Assembly (NCBI RefSeq): GCF_001513975.1
Contig: NZ_KQ947995.1
Location: 164,139-228,138, forward strand
Direction: 5' to 3'
DNA: 64,000 bases
Source of the DNA: Streptomyces curacoi
Lineage (GTDB): Bacteria > Actinomycetota > Actinomycetes > Streptomycetales > Streptomycetaceae
A program made the position numbers and the translations under genes. A model generated the notes under the pieces. It had not been told where the DNA came from, did no database searches, and saw only the letters and a program-made list of their open reading frames with translations. Within the stretch, counting starts at the first letter, position 1. Each line of letters begins with the position of its first letter. Shown in pieces: positions 26,973 to 35,264 of the stretch.

Positions 26973-27003
26973 AGCGCGGGCATCGTCCCGGGCTGCAAGC
27001 CCC

Positions 27004-27035
27004 GAGGGCCCCTTCCCACCGCGGGAGGGGCCCTC
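27004..27035 (+). terminator. Hairpin terminator after nagF
   Basis: GAGGGCCCCTTCCC pairs with GGGAGGGGCCCTC across a short loop, with one bulge, just before rph. Confidence 0.7.
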
Positions 27036-27060
27036 TCGCAGGTGCGGCTAGGCTCTCGGC

Positions 27061-27798
27061 ATGTCTCGATTCGACGGCCGCACCCCCGAACAGCTCCGCC
27101 CGGTCACCATCGAACGCGCCTGGAGCAAGCACGCAGAGGGCTCCGTCCTCGTCTCCTTCGGCGACACGAAGGTCCTGTGCACCGCCTCCTTCAGCGAAGG
27201 AGTCCCGCGCTGGCGCAAGGGCAGCGGCGAGGGCTGGGTCACCGCGGAGTACGCCATGCTGCCCCGCGCCACCAACACCCGCGGCGACCGTGAGTCCGTC
27301 AAGGGCAAGATCGGCGGCCGTACCCACGAGATCAGCCGCCTCATCGGCCGCTCCCTGCGCGCGGTCATCGACTACAAGGCGCTCGGCGAGAACACGATCG
27401 TCCTCGACTGCGACGTCCTCCAGGCCGACGGCGGCACGCGCACGGCGGCCATCACCGGCGCCTACGTCGCCCTCGCCGACGCCGTCTCCTGGGCCCAGGG
27501 CAAGAAGCTGATCAAGCCCGGCCGCAAGCCGCTCACCGGCACGGTCAGCGCCGTCTCCGTCGGCATCGTCGGCGGCGTCCCGCTCCTGGACCTCTGCTAC
27601 AAGGAGGACGTGAAGGCCGAGACCGACATGAACGTCGTCTGCACCGGCGACGGCCGCTTCGTCGAGGTACAGGGCACCGCCGAGGCCGAACCCTTCGCCC
27701 GCGCGGAGCTCGACGCCCTGCTCGACCTGGCGGTCTCCGGCTGCGCGGAGCTGGCGGAACTCCAGCGCAAGGCGCTTGATACGGTCCTCGAAAAGTAA
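27061..27798 (+). CDS. rph: Ribonuclease PH
   Basis: 245 aa, full family length. Opens MSRFDGRTPEQLRPVTIER; contains GDTKVLCTASF, RGDRESVKGKIGGRTHEISR and the phosphate-binding ADGGTRTAAITGAY. A phosphorolytic 3'-5' exoribonuclease that trims tRNA 3' ends, active as a hexamer in the cytoplasm. It is followed by a small lipoprotein gene and rdgB, the usual actinobacterial order. Confidence 0.97.
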   Translation: MSRFDGRTPEQLRPVTIERAWSKHAEGSVLVSFGDTKVLCTASFSEGVPRWRKGSGEGWVTAEYAMLPRATNTRGDRESVKGKIGGRTHEISRLIGRSLRAVIDYKALGENTIVLDCDVLQADGGTRTAAITGAYVALADAVSWAQGKKLIKPGRKPLTGTVSAVSVGIVGGVPLLDLCYKEDVKAETDMNVVCTGDGRFVEVQGTAEAEPFARAELDALLDLAVSGCAELAELQRKALDTVLEK

Positions 27799-27943
27799 AG
27801 AACACACCAAGAACAGTCGCCGCTTCGGGCAACCGCGCCGCCTTCCCCGGCGTCCCTAGAGGTACGGGCGTACGGCTCACCGCCGTACGCCCGGCCATAC
27901 ACCACGGGGGCCTGCGAGGCCTGAGCAGGGAGGAACGTCAACC

Positions 27944-28348
27944 ATGGCCACGAGCCGACGCCGCCGCAGCCGTATCGCCATAGCCGCCGCAGCCATCGGG
28001 GCAGTCGGGCTGACGGTCGGGCTGACCACCGGCTGTGACGCGGTCGGCAAGGCGATGGACTGCGTGCAGACCGCCGACGCCATCGCCGACAGCGTCACCG
28101 AACTCCAGCAGGCCGTGGAGAACGCCTCCAACGACCCGACCCAGCTGGAGGAGTCCCTGACCTCCATCGACAAGAACCTCGACCAGATCGGCGACAAGAC
28201 GGACAACGCCGACGTCAACAAGGCCGTGGAGGACCTCCAGAAGGCCGTCACCAACGTCCGCGACGCCGTCAAGAACGGCGACGAGACCCCGGACGTCAGC
28301 CCGGTCACGGACGCGGCCGGTGAACTCACCAAGGTCTGCACCCCGTAA
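27944..28348 (+). CDS. Small predicted lipoprotein, coiled-coil
   Basis: 134 aa. A basic start (MATSRRRRSR), a hydrophobic segment and lipobox VGLTTGC (C31). The mature part is acidic and helical with heptad-like spacing (DSVTELQQAVENASND; AVEDLQKAVTNVRDAVKN). It lies between rph and rdgB, a position conserved in Streptomyces, but no role is known. Confidence 0.85.
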   Translation: MATSRRRRSRIAIAAAAIGAVGLTVGLTTGCDAVGKAMDCVQTADAIADSVTELQQAVENASNDPTQLEESLTSIDKNLDQIGDKTDNADVNKAVEDLQKAVTNVRDAVKNGDETPDVSPVTDAAGELTKVCTP

Positions 28349-28416
28349 CACCGACGCGGTACGGGCGGGTTGGCGGGGCCGGACGAGCAGGGCGGCGGGG
28401 CCGGGATACTGGTCCC

Positions 28417-29019
28417 ATGACCCGCTTGATCCTCGCCACCCGTAACGCCGGAAAGATCACCGAGCTCAGGGCGATCCTCGCCGACGCAGGACTGCAGCAC
28501 GACCTCGTCGGCGCGGACGCCTACCCGGACGTCCCCGACGTCAAGGAAACCGGCGTCACCTTCGCCGAGAACGCGCTGCTGAAGGCCCACGCCCTGGCCC
28601 GGGCGACCGGACTGCCCGCGGTCGCCGACGACTCGGGCCTGTGCGTCGACGTCCTGAACGGCGCCCCCGGCATCTTCTCGGCCCGCTGGGCCGGCCGGCA
28701 CGGCGACGACAAGGCCAACCTCGAACTGCTCCTGGCCCAGCTCTCCGACATCGACGACGCCCACCGCGGCGCCCACTTCGCGTGCGCGGCGGCACTCGCC
28801 CTGCCGGACGGCACGGAAAGGGTGGTCGAGGGGCAGCTCAGGGGCACGCTGCGGCACAGCCCCGTCGGGGCCAACGGCTTCGGCTACGACCCGATCCTCC
28901 AGCCGGAGGGCGAGACCCGCACGTGCGCCGAGCTGAGCCCCGAGGAGAAGAACGCGATCAGCCACCGCGGGAAGGCGTTCCGGGCGCTCGCACCGGTCGT
29001 ACGGGAACTGCTCGGCTGA
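28417..29019 (+). CDS. rdgB: RdgB/HAM1 non-canonical purine NTP pyrophosphatase
   Basis: 200 aa. Opens TRLILATRNAGKITELRAIL with the NTP-binding TRNAGK; also ADDSGLCVDVLNGAPGIFSA and GANGFGYDPILQPEG, all family signatures. It hydrolyses dITP, ITP and XTP to the monophosphate and keeps deaminated purines out of nucleic acids. Converges on tRNA-Leu. Confidence 0.97.
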   Translation: MTRLILATRNAGKITELRAILADAGLQHDLVGADAYPDVPDVKETGVTFAENALLKAHALARATGLPAVADDSGLCVDVLNGAPGIFSARWAGRHGDDKANLELLLAQLSDIDDAHRGAHFACAAALALPDGTERVVEGQLRGTLRHSPVGANGFGYDPILQPEGETRTCAELSPEEKNAISHRGKAFRALAPVVRELLG

Positions 29020-29029
29020 CGCCGAACTC

Positions 29030-29116
29030 TGGTGCGGCCGGAGGGACTCGAACCCTCACGGGTGTTACCCCACTGGGACCTAAACCCAGCGTGACTGCCA
29101 ATTCCACCACGGCCGC
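29030..29116 (-). tRNA. tRNA-Leu, anticodon UAG
   Basis: On the minus strand an acceptor stem GCGGCCG / CGGCCGC closes an 87-base type II tRNA with encoded CCA. The anticodon stem CTGGG / CCCAG holds loop TTTAGGT, giving UAG (Leu, CUA family). A long variable arm (TGGGGTAACACCCG) and T loop GTTCGAGTC are present. Confidence 0.95.
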
Positions 29117-29155
29117 GTGACCTTGCCCGGCCATGCTACTGGCCGGGCGGGGTGC

Positions 29156-29623
29156 TCAGATGCCCAGATCCTTGATGATCTTGGCCACGTGGCCGGTCGC
29201 CTTGACGTTGTACAGCGCCCGCTCGACCTTGCCGTCCTCGTCGACGACCACCGTCGAGCGGATGACGCCCACGACCGTCTTGCCGTAGAGCTTCTTCTCA
29301 CCGAAGGCGCCGTAGGCCTCCAGGACCTTCTTGTCCGGGTCGGCCACCAGCGTGACCTTCAGGGACTCCTGGTCGCGGAACCTGGCGAGCTTCTCCGGCT
29401 TGTCGGGGGAGACACCGATCACGTCGTAGCCGGCGCCGGCCAGCAGCTCCAGGTTGTCCGTGAAGTCACAGGCCTGCTTGGTGCAGCCGGGGGTCAGGGC
29501 CGCCGGGTAGAAGTAGACGATGACCTTGCGGCCCTTGTGGTCCGAGAGGGACACCTCGTTGCCGTCGGCGTCGGGCAGGGTGAAGGCGGGGGCCACGTCC
29601 CCCGGCTGGAGTCGCTCGCTCAT
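29156..29623 (-). CDS. bcp: Thioredoxin-dependent peroxiredoxin, Bcp/PrxQ type
   Basis: 155 aa from the ATG at 29623; the frame extends further but lacks support. Opens MSERLQPGDVAPAFTLPDAD. The peroxidatic and resolving Cys are in TPGCTKQACDF, the two-Cys PrxQ arrangement. It reduces hydroperoxides using thioredoxin in the cytoplasm. Confidence 0.95.
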   Translation of the reverse strand: MSERLQPGDVAPAFTLPDADGNEVSLSDHKGRKVIVYFYPAALTPGCTKQACDFTDNLELLAGAGYDVIGVSPDKPEKLARFRDQESLKVTLVADPDKKVLEAYGAFGEKKLYGKTVVGVIRSTVVVDEDGKVERALYNVKATGHVAKIIKDLGI

Positions 29624-29718
29624 CGGACCAGCGTAACCGGGGAGCCTGACAGTGCGGTCCGGCGTGGAGCTGACAGACTGTCCGCAAACAGCATCAGCTT
29701 CACTTCGGAGGCCGTACG

Positions 29719-30048
29719 GTGGCGGACACGTCGGACACCAGAACACCGGCGCAGATCGAGGCGGACATCAAGCGCCGTCGCGCAGTGCTGGCCGAGACGC
29801 TCGACGAGATCGGGGTGCGGGTGCACCCGAAGACGATCGTCGGCGACGCCAAGGCCAAGGTCGTCTCGAACATCGACAACACACTCGGGCGGGCCTACGT
29901 CGGGGTCAACCGGGCGGTGAGCGATGTCAAGGCCAAGTTCACCGACGAGGACGGCGCGCCCCGCATGGAGCGGATCGTGCCCGTCGCGCTCGTCGCCGTC
30001 GGGCTCGTCGGGCTGCTGGCCCTGGGCACCCGGCGCCGCAAGGGCTGA
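29719..30048 (+). CDS. DUF3618 domain membrane protein
   Basis: 109 aa from a GTG. Residues 10-50 match DUF3618 (PAQIEADIKRRRAVLAETLD; EIGVRVHPKTI). One TM helix near the C-terminus (IVPVALVAVGLVGLLALG) and a basic end (TRRRKG). A small membrane-anchored protein found across actinobacteria; function unknown. Confidence 0.9.
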   Translation: MADTSDTRTPAQIEADIKRRRAVLAETLDEIGVRVHPKTIVGDAKAKVVSNIDNTLGRAYVGVNRAVSDVKAKFTDEDGAPRMERIVPVALVAVGLVGLLALGTRRRKG

Positions 30049-30113
30049 GCGACGAGCCCGGGCGGCGGACCCACCGGCGTACGGACGCGGCAAAGGCAGG
30101 TAGGTTCAAAGGC

Positions 30114-30470
30114 GTGAGCGCCAACAGAAACGAGCACAGCACCCATCACGACAAGCTGCCCATCCGGATGCTGCACGACCGAGTCCTCGTGCGGCAGGAC
30201 ACGAACGAGGGTGAGCGGCGTTCCGGCGGCGGCATCCTGATCCCCGCCACGGCGGCCGTCGGCCGTCGGCTGGCCTGGGCGGAGGTCGTCGCGGTGGGGC
30301 AGAACGTACGGACCGTGGAGCCGGGCGACCGGGTTCTGTACGACCCGGAGGACCGTGCCGAGGTCGAGGTGCGCGGCGTCGCGTATGTGCTCATGCGTGA
30401 GCGTGATCTGCACGCCGTGGCCGCGGACCGGTTCGAGGGGTCGGAGGACTCCACGGGGCTCTACCTGTAA
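30114..30470 (+). CDS. GroES-like co-chaperonin family protein
   Basis: 118 aa from a GTG at 30114. GroES fold features: PIRMLHDRVLVRQD, SGGGILIPATA, GDRVLYDPEDRAEVEVRG. It is a single-gene paralogue without a neighbouring groEL and diverges from the housekeeping GroES in the mobile loop (NEGERRSGGGIL). It may pair with a distant GroEL or act alone. Confidence 0.9.
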   Translation: MSANRNEHSTHHDKLPIRMLHDRVLVRQDTNEGERRSGGGILIPATAAVGRRLAWAEVVAVGQNVRTVEPGDRVLYDPEDRAEVEVRGVAYVLMRERDLHAVAADRFEGSEDSTGLYL

Positions 30471-30511
30471 TCAGCGGTACCTGTGATCAGCGGTACCTGT
30501 GATTCAGCGGT
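30463..30511. repeat. Three tandem 16-17 bp units overlapping the groES-like stop codon
   Basis: ACCTGTAATCAGCGGT, ACCTGTGATCAGCGGT and ACCTGTGATTCAGCGGT in direct order. The first unit contains the TAA stop. The array lies just before the hairpin at 30516. Confidence 0.7.
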
Positions 30512-30515
30512 TCGA

Positions 30516-30543
30516 GGGGCCGGTGACCATCGTCACCGGCCCC
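30516..30543 (+). terminator. Hairpin terminator after the GroES-like gene
   Basis: Perfect 12-base inverted repeat GGGGCCGGTGAC / GTCACCGGCCCC with a four-base loop, followed by TTT. Confidence 0.8.
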
Positions 30544-30574
30544 TTTGCCCGTTCCCTTGCTAGCTTTGAAGGAG

Positions 30575-30617
30575 CCCGACGAGACGCGCCGTACCGGGAT
30601 GCAGGCAAAGACGACGC
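30575..30617 (+). promoter_or_regulatory. Guanidine-III (mini-ykkC-III class) riboswitch
   Basis: The stretch CCCGACGAGACGCGCCGTA, then CCGGG and a short linker, then AAAGACGACGC follows the guanidine-III riboswitch layout: stem CCCG/CGGG enclosing ACGAG...CGCCGTA, and a 3' strand ACGACGC that pairs back with GCGCCGT as a pseudoknot (one C-A mismatch). It sits 40 bases before sugE/gdx, a guanidinium exporter, which is the expected regulon member. Guanidine binding should raise expression. Confidence 0.75.
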
Positions 30618-30656
30618 ACCCCCGTCCCACGTCGCTACGTCTCGGAGGTGCCCGTC

Positions 30657-30977
30657 ATGGCCTGGGTCCTGCTCGTCGTCGCCGGTCTGCTGGAAGTCGG
30701 CTGGTCGGTCGGCATGAAGTACACCGACGGTTTCACCCGCCCCGTCCCCAGCCTGTTCACCGGCGCCGGCATCGTCGCCAGCATGCTGCTGCTGTCGTAC
30801 GCCGCGAAGTCCCTGCCCATCGGTACCGCCTACGGCGTGTGGGTGGGCATCGGCGCGGCCGGCGCGGCGGTGGTCGGCATGGTGGTGCTGGGGGAGCCGG
30901 TCACCGCCGCGCGGATCTTCTTCGTCTGTCTGCTGCTGGTCGCCGTGGTGGGGCTGAAGGCGACCAGCGGTCACTGA
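30657..30977 (+). CDS. sugE: SMR-family guanidinium exporter (SugE/Gdx)
   Basis: 106 aa from the ATG at 30657, eight bases after GGAGG; the GTG at 30648 overlaps that site. Four TM helices, starting MAWVLLVVAGLLEVGWSVGM with the essential Glu (LLEVGW), and KYTDGFTR, a SugE/Gdx signature. Proton-coupled antiporter working as a dual-topology dimer. Preceded by a guanidine-III riboswitch, supporting guanidinium as the substrate. Confidence 0.93.
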   Translation: MAWVLLVVAGLLEVGWSVGMKYTDGFTRPVPSLFTGAGIVASMLLLSYAAKSLPIGTAYGVWVGIGAAGAAVVGMVVLGEPVTAARIFFVCLLLVAVVGLKATSGH

Positions 30978-30990
30978 GGCGGCCCGGCGC

Positions 30991-33390
30991 TCACTCGTTG
31001 CGGACCGCGCTCCGCGGACCGCCCGTGGTGCCGGCCGTCCCCCCTCCGGAGTCCGTCCCGCCGCCCGTGGTGTCGCCCGTACTGCCGCCGGTGTCCGTTC
31101 CGCCGGTCGTCGTGTCGCCGGTGGTGCCGCCGTCGGTGGTCGTGCCCCCGTCGGTGGTGCCGCCGGTCGTCGTGTCGCCAGTGGTGCCGCCGTCGGTCGT
31201 ACCGCCGTCGGTGGTTCCGCCGGTCGTCGTGTCGCCCGTCGTACCGCCGTCCGTCTGGCCCGGCGTCTCGCCGCCGGTCTGGCCCTCGGTGTCCTGGCCG
31301 CCGGTGGTGTCCCCGGTGGTGCCGCCGTCCCCCTGACCGCCGGTGCCCTGGTCGCCCCGGGTCGGGTCGGTCGTCGGGTACTGGGGCACGTCCGCGCCCT
31401 CCTGGAGCTGCAGGTCGAAGTCCGTGACCGGCTTGCCCTTCAGGGCCTTCTCGGTGAACTGGGCCCAGATGTCGGTGGGCGCCCCGCCGCCGTTGATGCG
31501 GTTCAGGCCCATCGCACCGTACAGGGGCTTGTGGGCGGCCGTGACCGGGTCCTGGCCCATGACGGCGACGACGGTGGCGAGTTCGGGGGTGTATCCGGCG
31601 AACCAGGCGGCCTTGTCCTCCTCCGCCGTGCCGGTCTTGCCCGCCACCGGACGGCCGACGGCCTGCGCGGCGGAAGCGGTGCCGTTCTCGACGACGCTCT
31701 GCAGGATCGAGGTCGTGGTGTCGGCGGCCTCGCGGCTGACGACCTGGGAGGTCTTGCGCTCCGGCATCTCGATGACGTCGGCGCCGTCCTTGGTGATCTT
31801 CTCGATCATGGTGTACGTGCCGTGCTTGCCGTGGTTGGCGAGCGTCGCGTAGGCCTCCGCCATGTCGAGGACGCTGGCGTGCGCCACGCCGAGCGCGATC
31901 GACGGCGAGGGGTAGAGCTCCGGGGTGGCGGAGGGCAGGCCGAGCTCGATCGCGGTGTCCTTCACCTTCTCGGGGCCCACGTCCACGGCCATCTGCGCGT
32001 ACACCGAGTTGACGGACTTCTCGGTGGCCGTGCGGACGCTGATGTCGCCGTAGGAGACGTCGTCCTCGTTCGCGGGGTCGTAGGCGCCGCCGCTCCAGCC
32101 CTGGACCGGGCGTTTGTTGGTGCCGTCGTAGATCGTGTTCGGCGTGATCGGGCGGCCGTCCTGCGTGGTGGAGCCGTTCTCCACGGCCGAGGTGAACACG
32201 AACGGCTTGAAGGTGGAGCCGACCTGGAAGTCCCGGCGGGTGGCGTTCGGCGTGTACTGCTTGACGTAGTCGATGCCGTTGTACATCGCGACGACCTTGC
32301 CGGTCTTCGGGTCGACGGAGGCGCCGCCCGCGCGGACGTAGGTGTCGACCTTGTTGTTCTTCTTGTCCAGCTTGGAGATCAGCTGGTCGTTGACGGCGTC
32401 GACGAAGGCGTTCTGCTTGTCCTTCTGCAGGGTGGTGGTGATGCGGTAGCCGCCGGCCTCCAGCTCCTCCGTGGCGATCTTGTTCTGGATCAGATAGTCC
32501 TTCACGATCCGCACGATGTAGCCCCGCTGCCCGGACAGGTTGGTGGAGGCCGTGGCCTCCTTGGGCATCGGGAACTTCATGCCGGCCCGCTCGGTCTTGG
32601 CGAGCCAGCCCTTCGTGACCATGCCGTCCAGGACGTAGTTCCAGCGGGCCACGGCCGCGGCCTTGTTCTCCGGGTGGGCGATCACGTCGTACTCGCTGGG
32701 CGCGTTGACCAGCGCGGCCAGATAGGCGGCGCGGGGCGCGTCGAGGTCCTTGGCGTCCATGCCGTAGTAGGCCTGCGCGGCGGCCTGGATGCCGTAGGCG
32801 TTGCGGCCGAAGAAGCTGGTGTTGAGGTAGCCCTCCAGGATCTCGTCCTTGCTCTTCTCGCGGTCCAGCTTGATCGAGATGAAGAACTCCTTCACCTTGC
32901 GGGTGACGGTCTGCTCCTGGCGCAGGTAGTAGTTCTTCACATACTGCTGGGTGATCGTGGAGCCGGACTGCTTGCCCTTGCCGGTGGCCGTGTTCCAGGC
33001 CGCGCGGAGCATCGCCTTGGGGTCGATCGCGGACTCCGTGTAGAAGTCGCGGTCCTCGGCGGCCAGGACCGCGTACCGGGCGTCCTTGGAAATCTGTGCC
33101 AGGGTGACGTTCTCGCGGTTGACCTTGCCGTCGCGGGCGATCACGGAGCCGTCCGCGTACAGGTAGACGTTGGCCTGCTTGGTGGCGAGCGCGTTGGCCG
33201 GCGGGATCTTGACCATGGAGTAGCCGAGGAAGAACAGCCCGAAGAGCAGCAGCACGCCGATGACGAAGGTGCCGAGCACCATCCGCCAGGTCGGGATGAT
33301 CCGCCGCCAACCCGTCCTCTTCGGCCGCTTGGCCTTCCCGGTCGGCTGCTGGGCCTGCGGCTGCTCCTGCGGCTGCGGCTCGTCGCTCAT
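30991..33390 (-). CDS. Class A penicillin-binding protein (bifunctional)
   Basis: 799 aa from the ATG at 33390 (AGGAG about 11 bases upstream). Order: Gln/Pro-rich cytoplasmic tail, one TM helix (about 37-57), GT51 glycosyltransferase with AAEDRDFYTE and GSTITQQYVKNYYL, then transpeptidase with S392 in GSTFKPF, SVN (459-461) and KTGTAE. The last 110 residues are a Gly/Thr/Asp repeat tail (GGTTGDTTTGG units). It polymerises and cross-links peptidoglycan outside the membrane. The tail is typical of Streptomyces PBPs and is probably wall-embedded. Confidence 0.95.
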   Translation of the reverse strand: MSDEPQPQEQPQAQQPTGKAKRPKRTGWRRIIPTWRMVLGTFVIGVLLLFGLFFLGYSMVKIPPANALATKQANVYLYADGSVIARDGKVNRENVTLAQISKDARYAVLAAEDRDFYTESAIDPKAMLRAAWNTATGKGKQSGSTITQQYVKNYYLRQEQTVTRKVKEFFISIKLDREKSKDEILEGYLNTSFFGRNAYGIQAAAQAYYGMDAKDLDAPRAAYLAALVNAPSEYDVIAHPENKAAAVARWNYVLDGMVTKGWLAKTERAGMKFPMPKEATASTNLSGQRGYIVRIVKDYLIQNKIATEELEAGGYRITTTLQKDKQNAFVDAVNDQLISKLDKKNNKVDTYVRAGGASVDPKTGKVVAMYNGIDYVKQYTPNATRRDFQVGSTFKPFVFTSAVENGSTTQDGRPITPNTIYDGTNKRPVQGWSGGAYDPANEDDVSYGDISVRTATEKSVNSVYAQMAVDVGPEKVKDTAIELGLPSATPELYPSPSIALGVAHASVLDMAEAYATLANHGKHGTYTMIEKITKDGADVIEMPERKTSQVVSREAADTTTSILQSVVENGTASAAQAVGRPVAGKTGTAEEDKAAWFAGYTPELATVVAVMGQDPVTAAHKPLYGAMGLNRINGGGAPTDIWAQFTEKALKGKPVTDFDLQLQEGADVPQYPTTDPTRGDQGTGGQGDGGTTGDTTGGQDTEGQTGGETPGQTDGGTTGDTTTGGTTDGGTTDGGTTGDTTTGGTTDGGTTTDGGTTGDTTTGGTDTGGSTGDTTGGGTDSGGGTAGTTGGPRSAVRNE
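31020..31330 (-). repeat. Gly/Thr-coding repeats in the PBP 3' end
   Basis: Imperfect repeats of about 12-36 bp, coding GGTTDGG and TGDTTTGG units. The repetitive tail likely varies in length between strains. Confidence 0.75.
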
Positions 33391-33617
33391 GTCGTGTACG
33401 GACTCCTGTTTCGCGTCGTACGTTCCCGTACGCCTCGTACGCCTACTGCGCCCCCATTGAAGACTCTCCCACCCGGCGTTCCGTTCCCGGAAACCGGAGC
33501 GTGTCCGCGGAAAGTGAGCAGGCTCTCGCGCCGGAGCGCCCCGAAATCGGCTGGCAGCCCTCGTCATCCGCGCACTAGGCTCCTGCGCTTCGGTGCCGGG
33601 CGCGGGCGAGGAGGGCC

Positions 33618-34424
33618 GTGGATGTGGGATCGGGGCGGTTGTATCTGGCCGTCGCGGTGGGCGGGTTCAGACGGTACGCCACATACCGGGCGGCGACGGC
33701 GGCCGGGGTGTTCACCAACACCGTCTTCGGCGTGATCCTCGTCTACACCTATCTGGCGCTGTGGGACGAGAAGCCGCACCTGGGCGGGTACGACCAGGCG
33801 CAGGCGGTCACCTATGTGTGGCTGGGGCAGTGCCTCTACGCGACGCTGGCCATCCAGGGCGGCGGCGCCGAGAAGGACCTGATGGAGCGCATCCGCACGG
33901 GTGAGATCGCCGTCGACCTGTACCGGCCGGCCGACCTCCAGCTGTGGTGGCTGGCGGGGGACGTGGGGCGGGCGCTGTTCCAGATGCTGGGGCGGGGCGT
34001 GATCCCGTTCCTCTTCGGCGCGTTGTTCTTCCCGATGGCACTGCCGACGGAGCTCACCCTCTGGGCGGCCTTCCTGGTCACGCTTCTGCTGGCCACCGTC
34101 GTCAGCTTCGCGATCCGCTATCTGGTGGCCCTGAGCGTGTTCTGGCTCATGGACGGGACGGGCGTCAACCAGGCCCTGATGATCACGGGGATCTTCTTCT
34201 CGGGCATGGTGCTGCCCCTGAACGCTTTCCCCGGAGTGCTCGGCGACATCGTGCGGGTGCTGCCCTGGGCGGCGCAGATCCAGATGCCGGCGGACGTGCT
34301 GATGGGGGAGACCGATCCGCTGCGCGCGTACGCCTTCCAGGCGGCGTGGGCGGTGGTGCTGCTGGCGGCGGGGCGGCTGGTGCAGTCGGCCGCGACACGG
34401 CGGGTGGTGGTGCAGGGTGGGTGA
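33618..34424 (+). CDS. ABC-2 type permease, subunit 1
   Basis: 268 aa from a GTG. Six TM helices (for example FVILVYTYLALW-like early helix, VIPFLFGALFFPMALP, LVTLLLATVVSFAIRYLVAL). Belongs to the DUF990-like ABC-2 permeases found in pairs with a second permease and an ATPase. The first of three genes in one transcription unit; overlaps the next gene by eight bases. Likely an exporter of a small molecule or lipid; substrate unknown. Confidence 0.85.
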   Translation: MDVGSGRLYLAVAVGGFRRYATYRAATAAGVFTNTVFGVILVYTYLALWDEKPHLGGYDQAQAVTYVWLGQCLYATLAIQGGGAEKDLMERIRTGEIAVDLYRPADLQLWWLAGDVGRALFQMLGRGVIPFLFGALFFPMALPTELTLWAAFLVTLLLATVVSFAIRYLVALSVFWLMDGTGVNQALMITGIFFSGMVLPLNAFPGVLGDIVRVLPWAAQIQMPADVLMGETDPLRAYAFQAAWAVVLLAAGRLVQSAATRRVVVQGG

Positions 34425-35256
34425 CACCGGTGCCCTCGCCCGGCGGAGCGCCCTGGTCGAGGGGCTGCGGGCCTACCGGCTGATCGCCGGGATGTGGGTG
34501 CGGTCCAGCATGACCTACCGCACCTCCTTCGTCGTCACCGTGTTCGGCAACCTGCTGGTGACCGGCCTGGACTTCGTGGCGATCCTGCTGATGTTCTCCC
34601 AGGTCGACTCGCTGGGCGGCTGGTCGATGCCCGAGGTCGCCCTCCTGTACGGGCTGTCGGCGACCGCGTTCGGGATCGCCGACCTGGTGCTCGGCTCGAT
34701 GGACGTGCTGGGCGCCCGGATCCGTGACGGCTCGTTCGACACGCTGCTCGTGCGGCCCGCGCCGGTGCTCGCCCAGATCGGCGCGGACCGCTTCGCGCTG
34801 CGCCGCCTGGGCCGGATCACCCAGGGCGCGGTGGTGCTGGGGTACGCGCTGGTCTCCGTCGACGTCGACTGGAGTGCGCAGAAGGTGCTGCTGGTGCCGG
34901 TGATGCTGGTCAGCGGCGCGGTGATCTTCTGCTCGCTGTTCGTGGCGGGCGCGGCCTTCCAGATCCTGGTGCAGGATGCCTCCGAGGTGCAGAACGCGTT
35001 CACGTACGGCGGCAACACACTGCTGCAGTACCCGCCGAGCGTGTTCGGCAAGGACCTGGTGCGCGGCGTGACCTTCATGCTGCCGCTCGCCTTCGTCAAC
35101 TGGGTGCCCGCCGCCTATGTGTTGGGGCGGCCGTACCCGATCGGTCTGCCCGAGTGGGCGGCCTTCGCGTCGCCGCTGGTGGCGGCGGTGTGCTGTGCGT
35201 CGGCCGGTCTGGCGTGGCGGTCGGGGCTGAGGTCGTATCGGAGTACGGGGAGTTAG
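34417..35256 (+). CDS. ABC-2 type permease, subunit 2
   Basis: 279 aa from a GTG inside the end of the preceding gene. Six TM helices (FVVTVFGNLLVTGLDFVAIL; VLLVPVMLVSGAVIFCSLFV). Partner of the first permease; together they form the membrane half of an ABC exporter driven by the ATPase encoded nine bases downstream. Confidence 0.85.
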   Translation: MGDTGALARRSALVEGLRAYRLIAGMWVRSSMTYRTSFVVTVFGNLLVTGLDFVAILLMFSQVDSLGGWSMPEVALLYGLSATAFGIADLVLGSMDVLGARIRDGSFDTLLVRPAPVLAQIGADRFALRRLGRITQGAVVLGYALVSVDVDWSAQKVLLVPVMLVSGAVIFCSLFVAGAAFQILVQDASEVQNAFTYGGNTLLQYPPSVFGKDLVRGVTFMLPLAFVNWVPAAYVLGRPYPIGLPEWAAFASPLVAAVCCASAGLAWRSGLRSYRSTGS

Positions 35257-35264
35257 CGAGCGCG

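Noticed and set aside
30971..33310. 779-codon open frame antisense-phase to the PBP gene
   Set aside because: A high-GC shadow. Its composition is Arg/Gly/His rich without domains, whereas the overlapping frame encodes a clear class A PBP.
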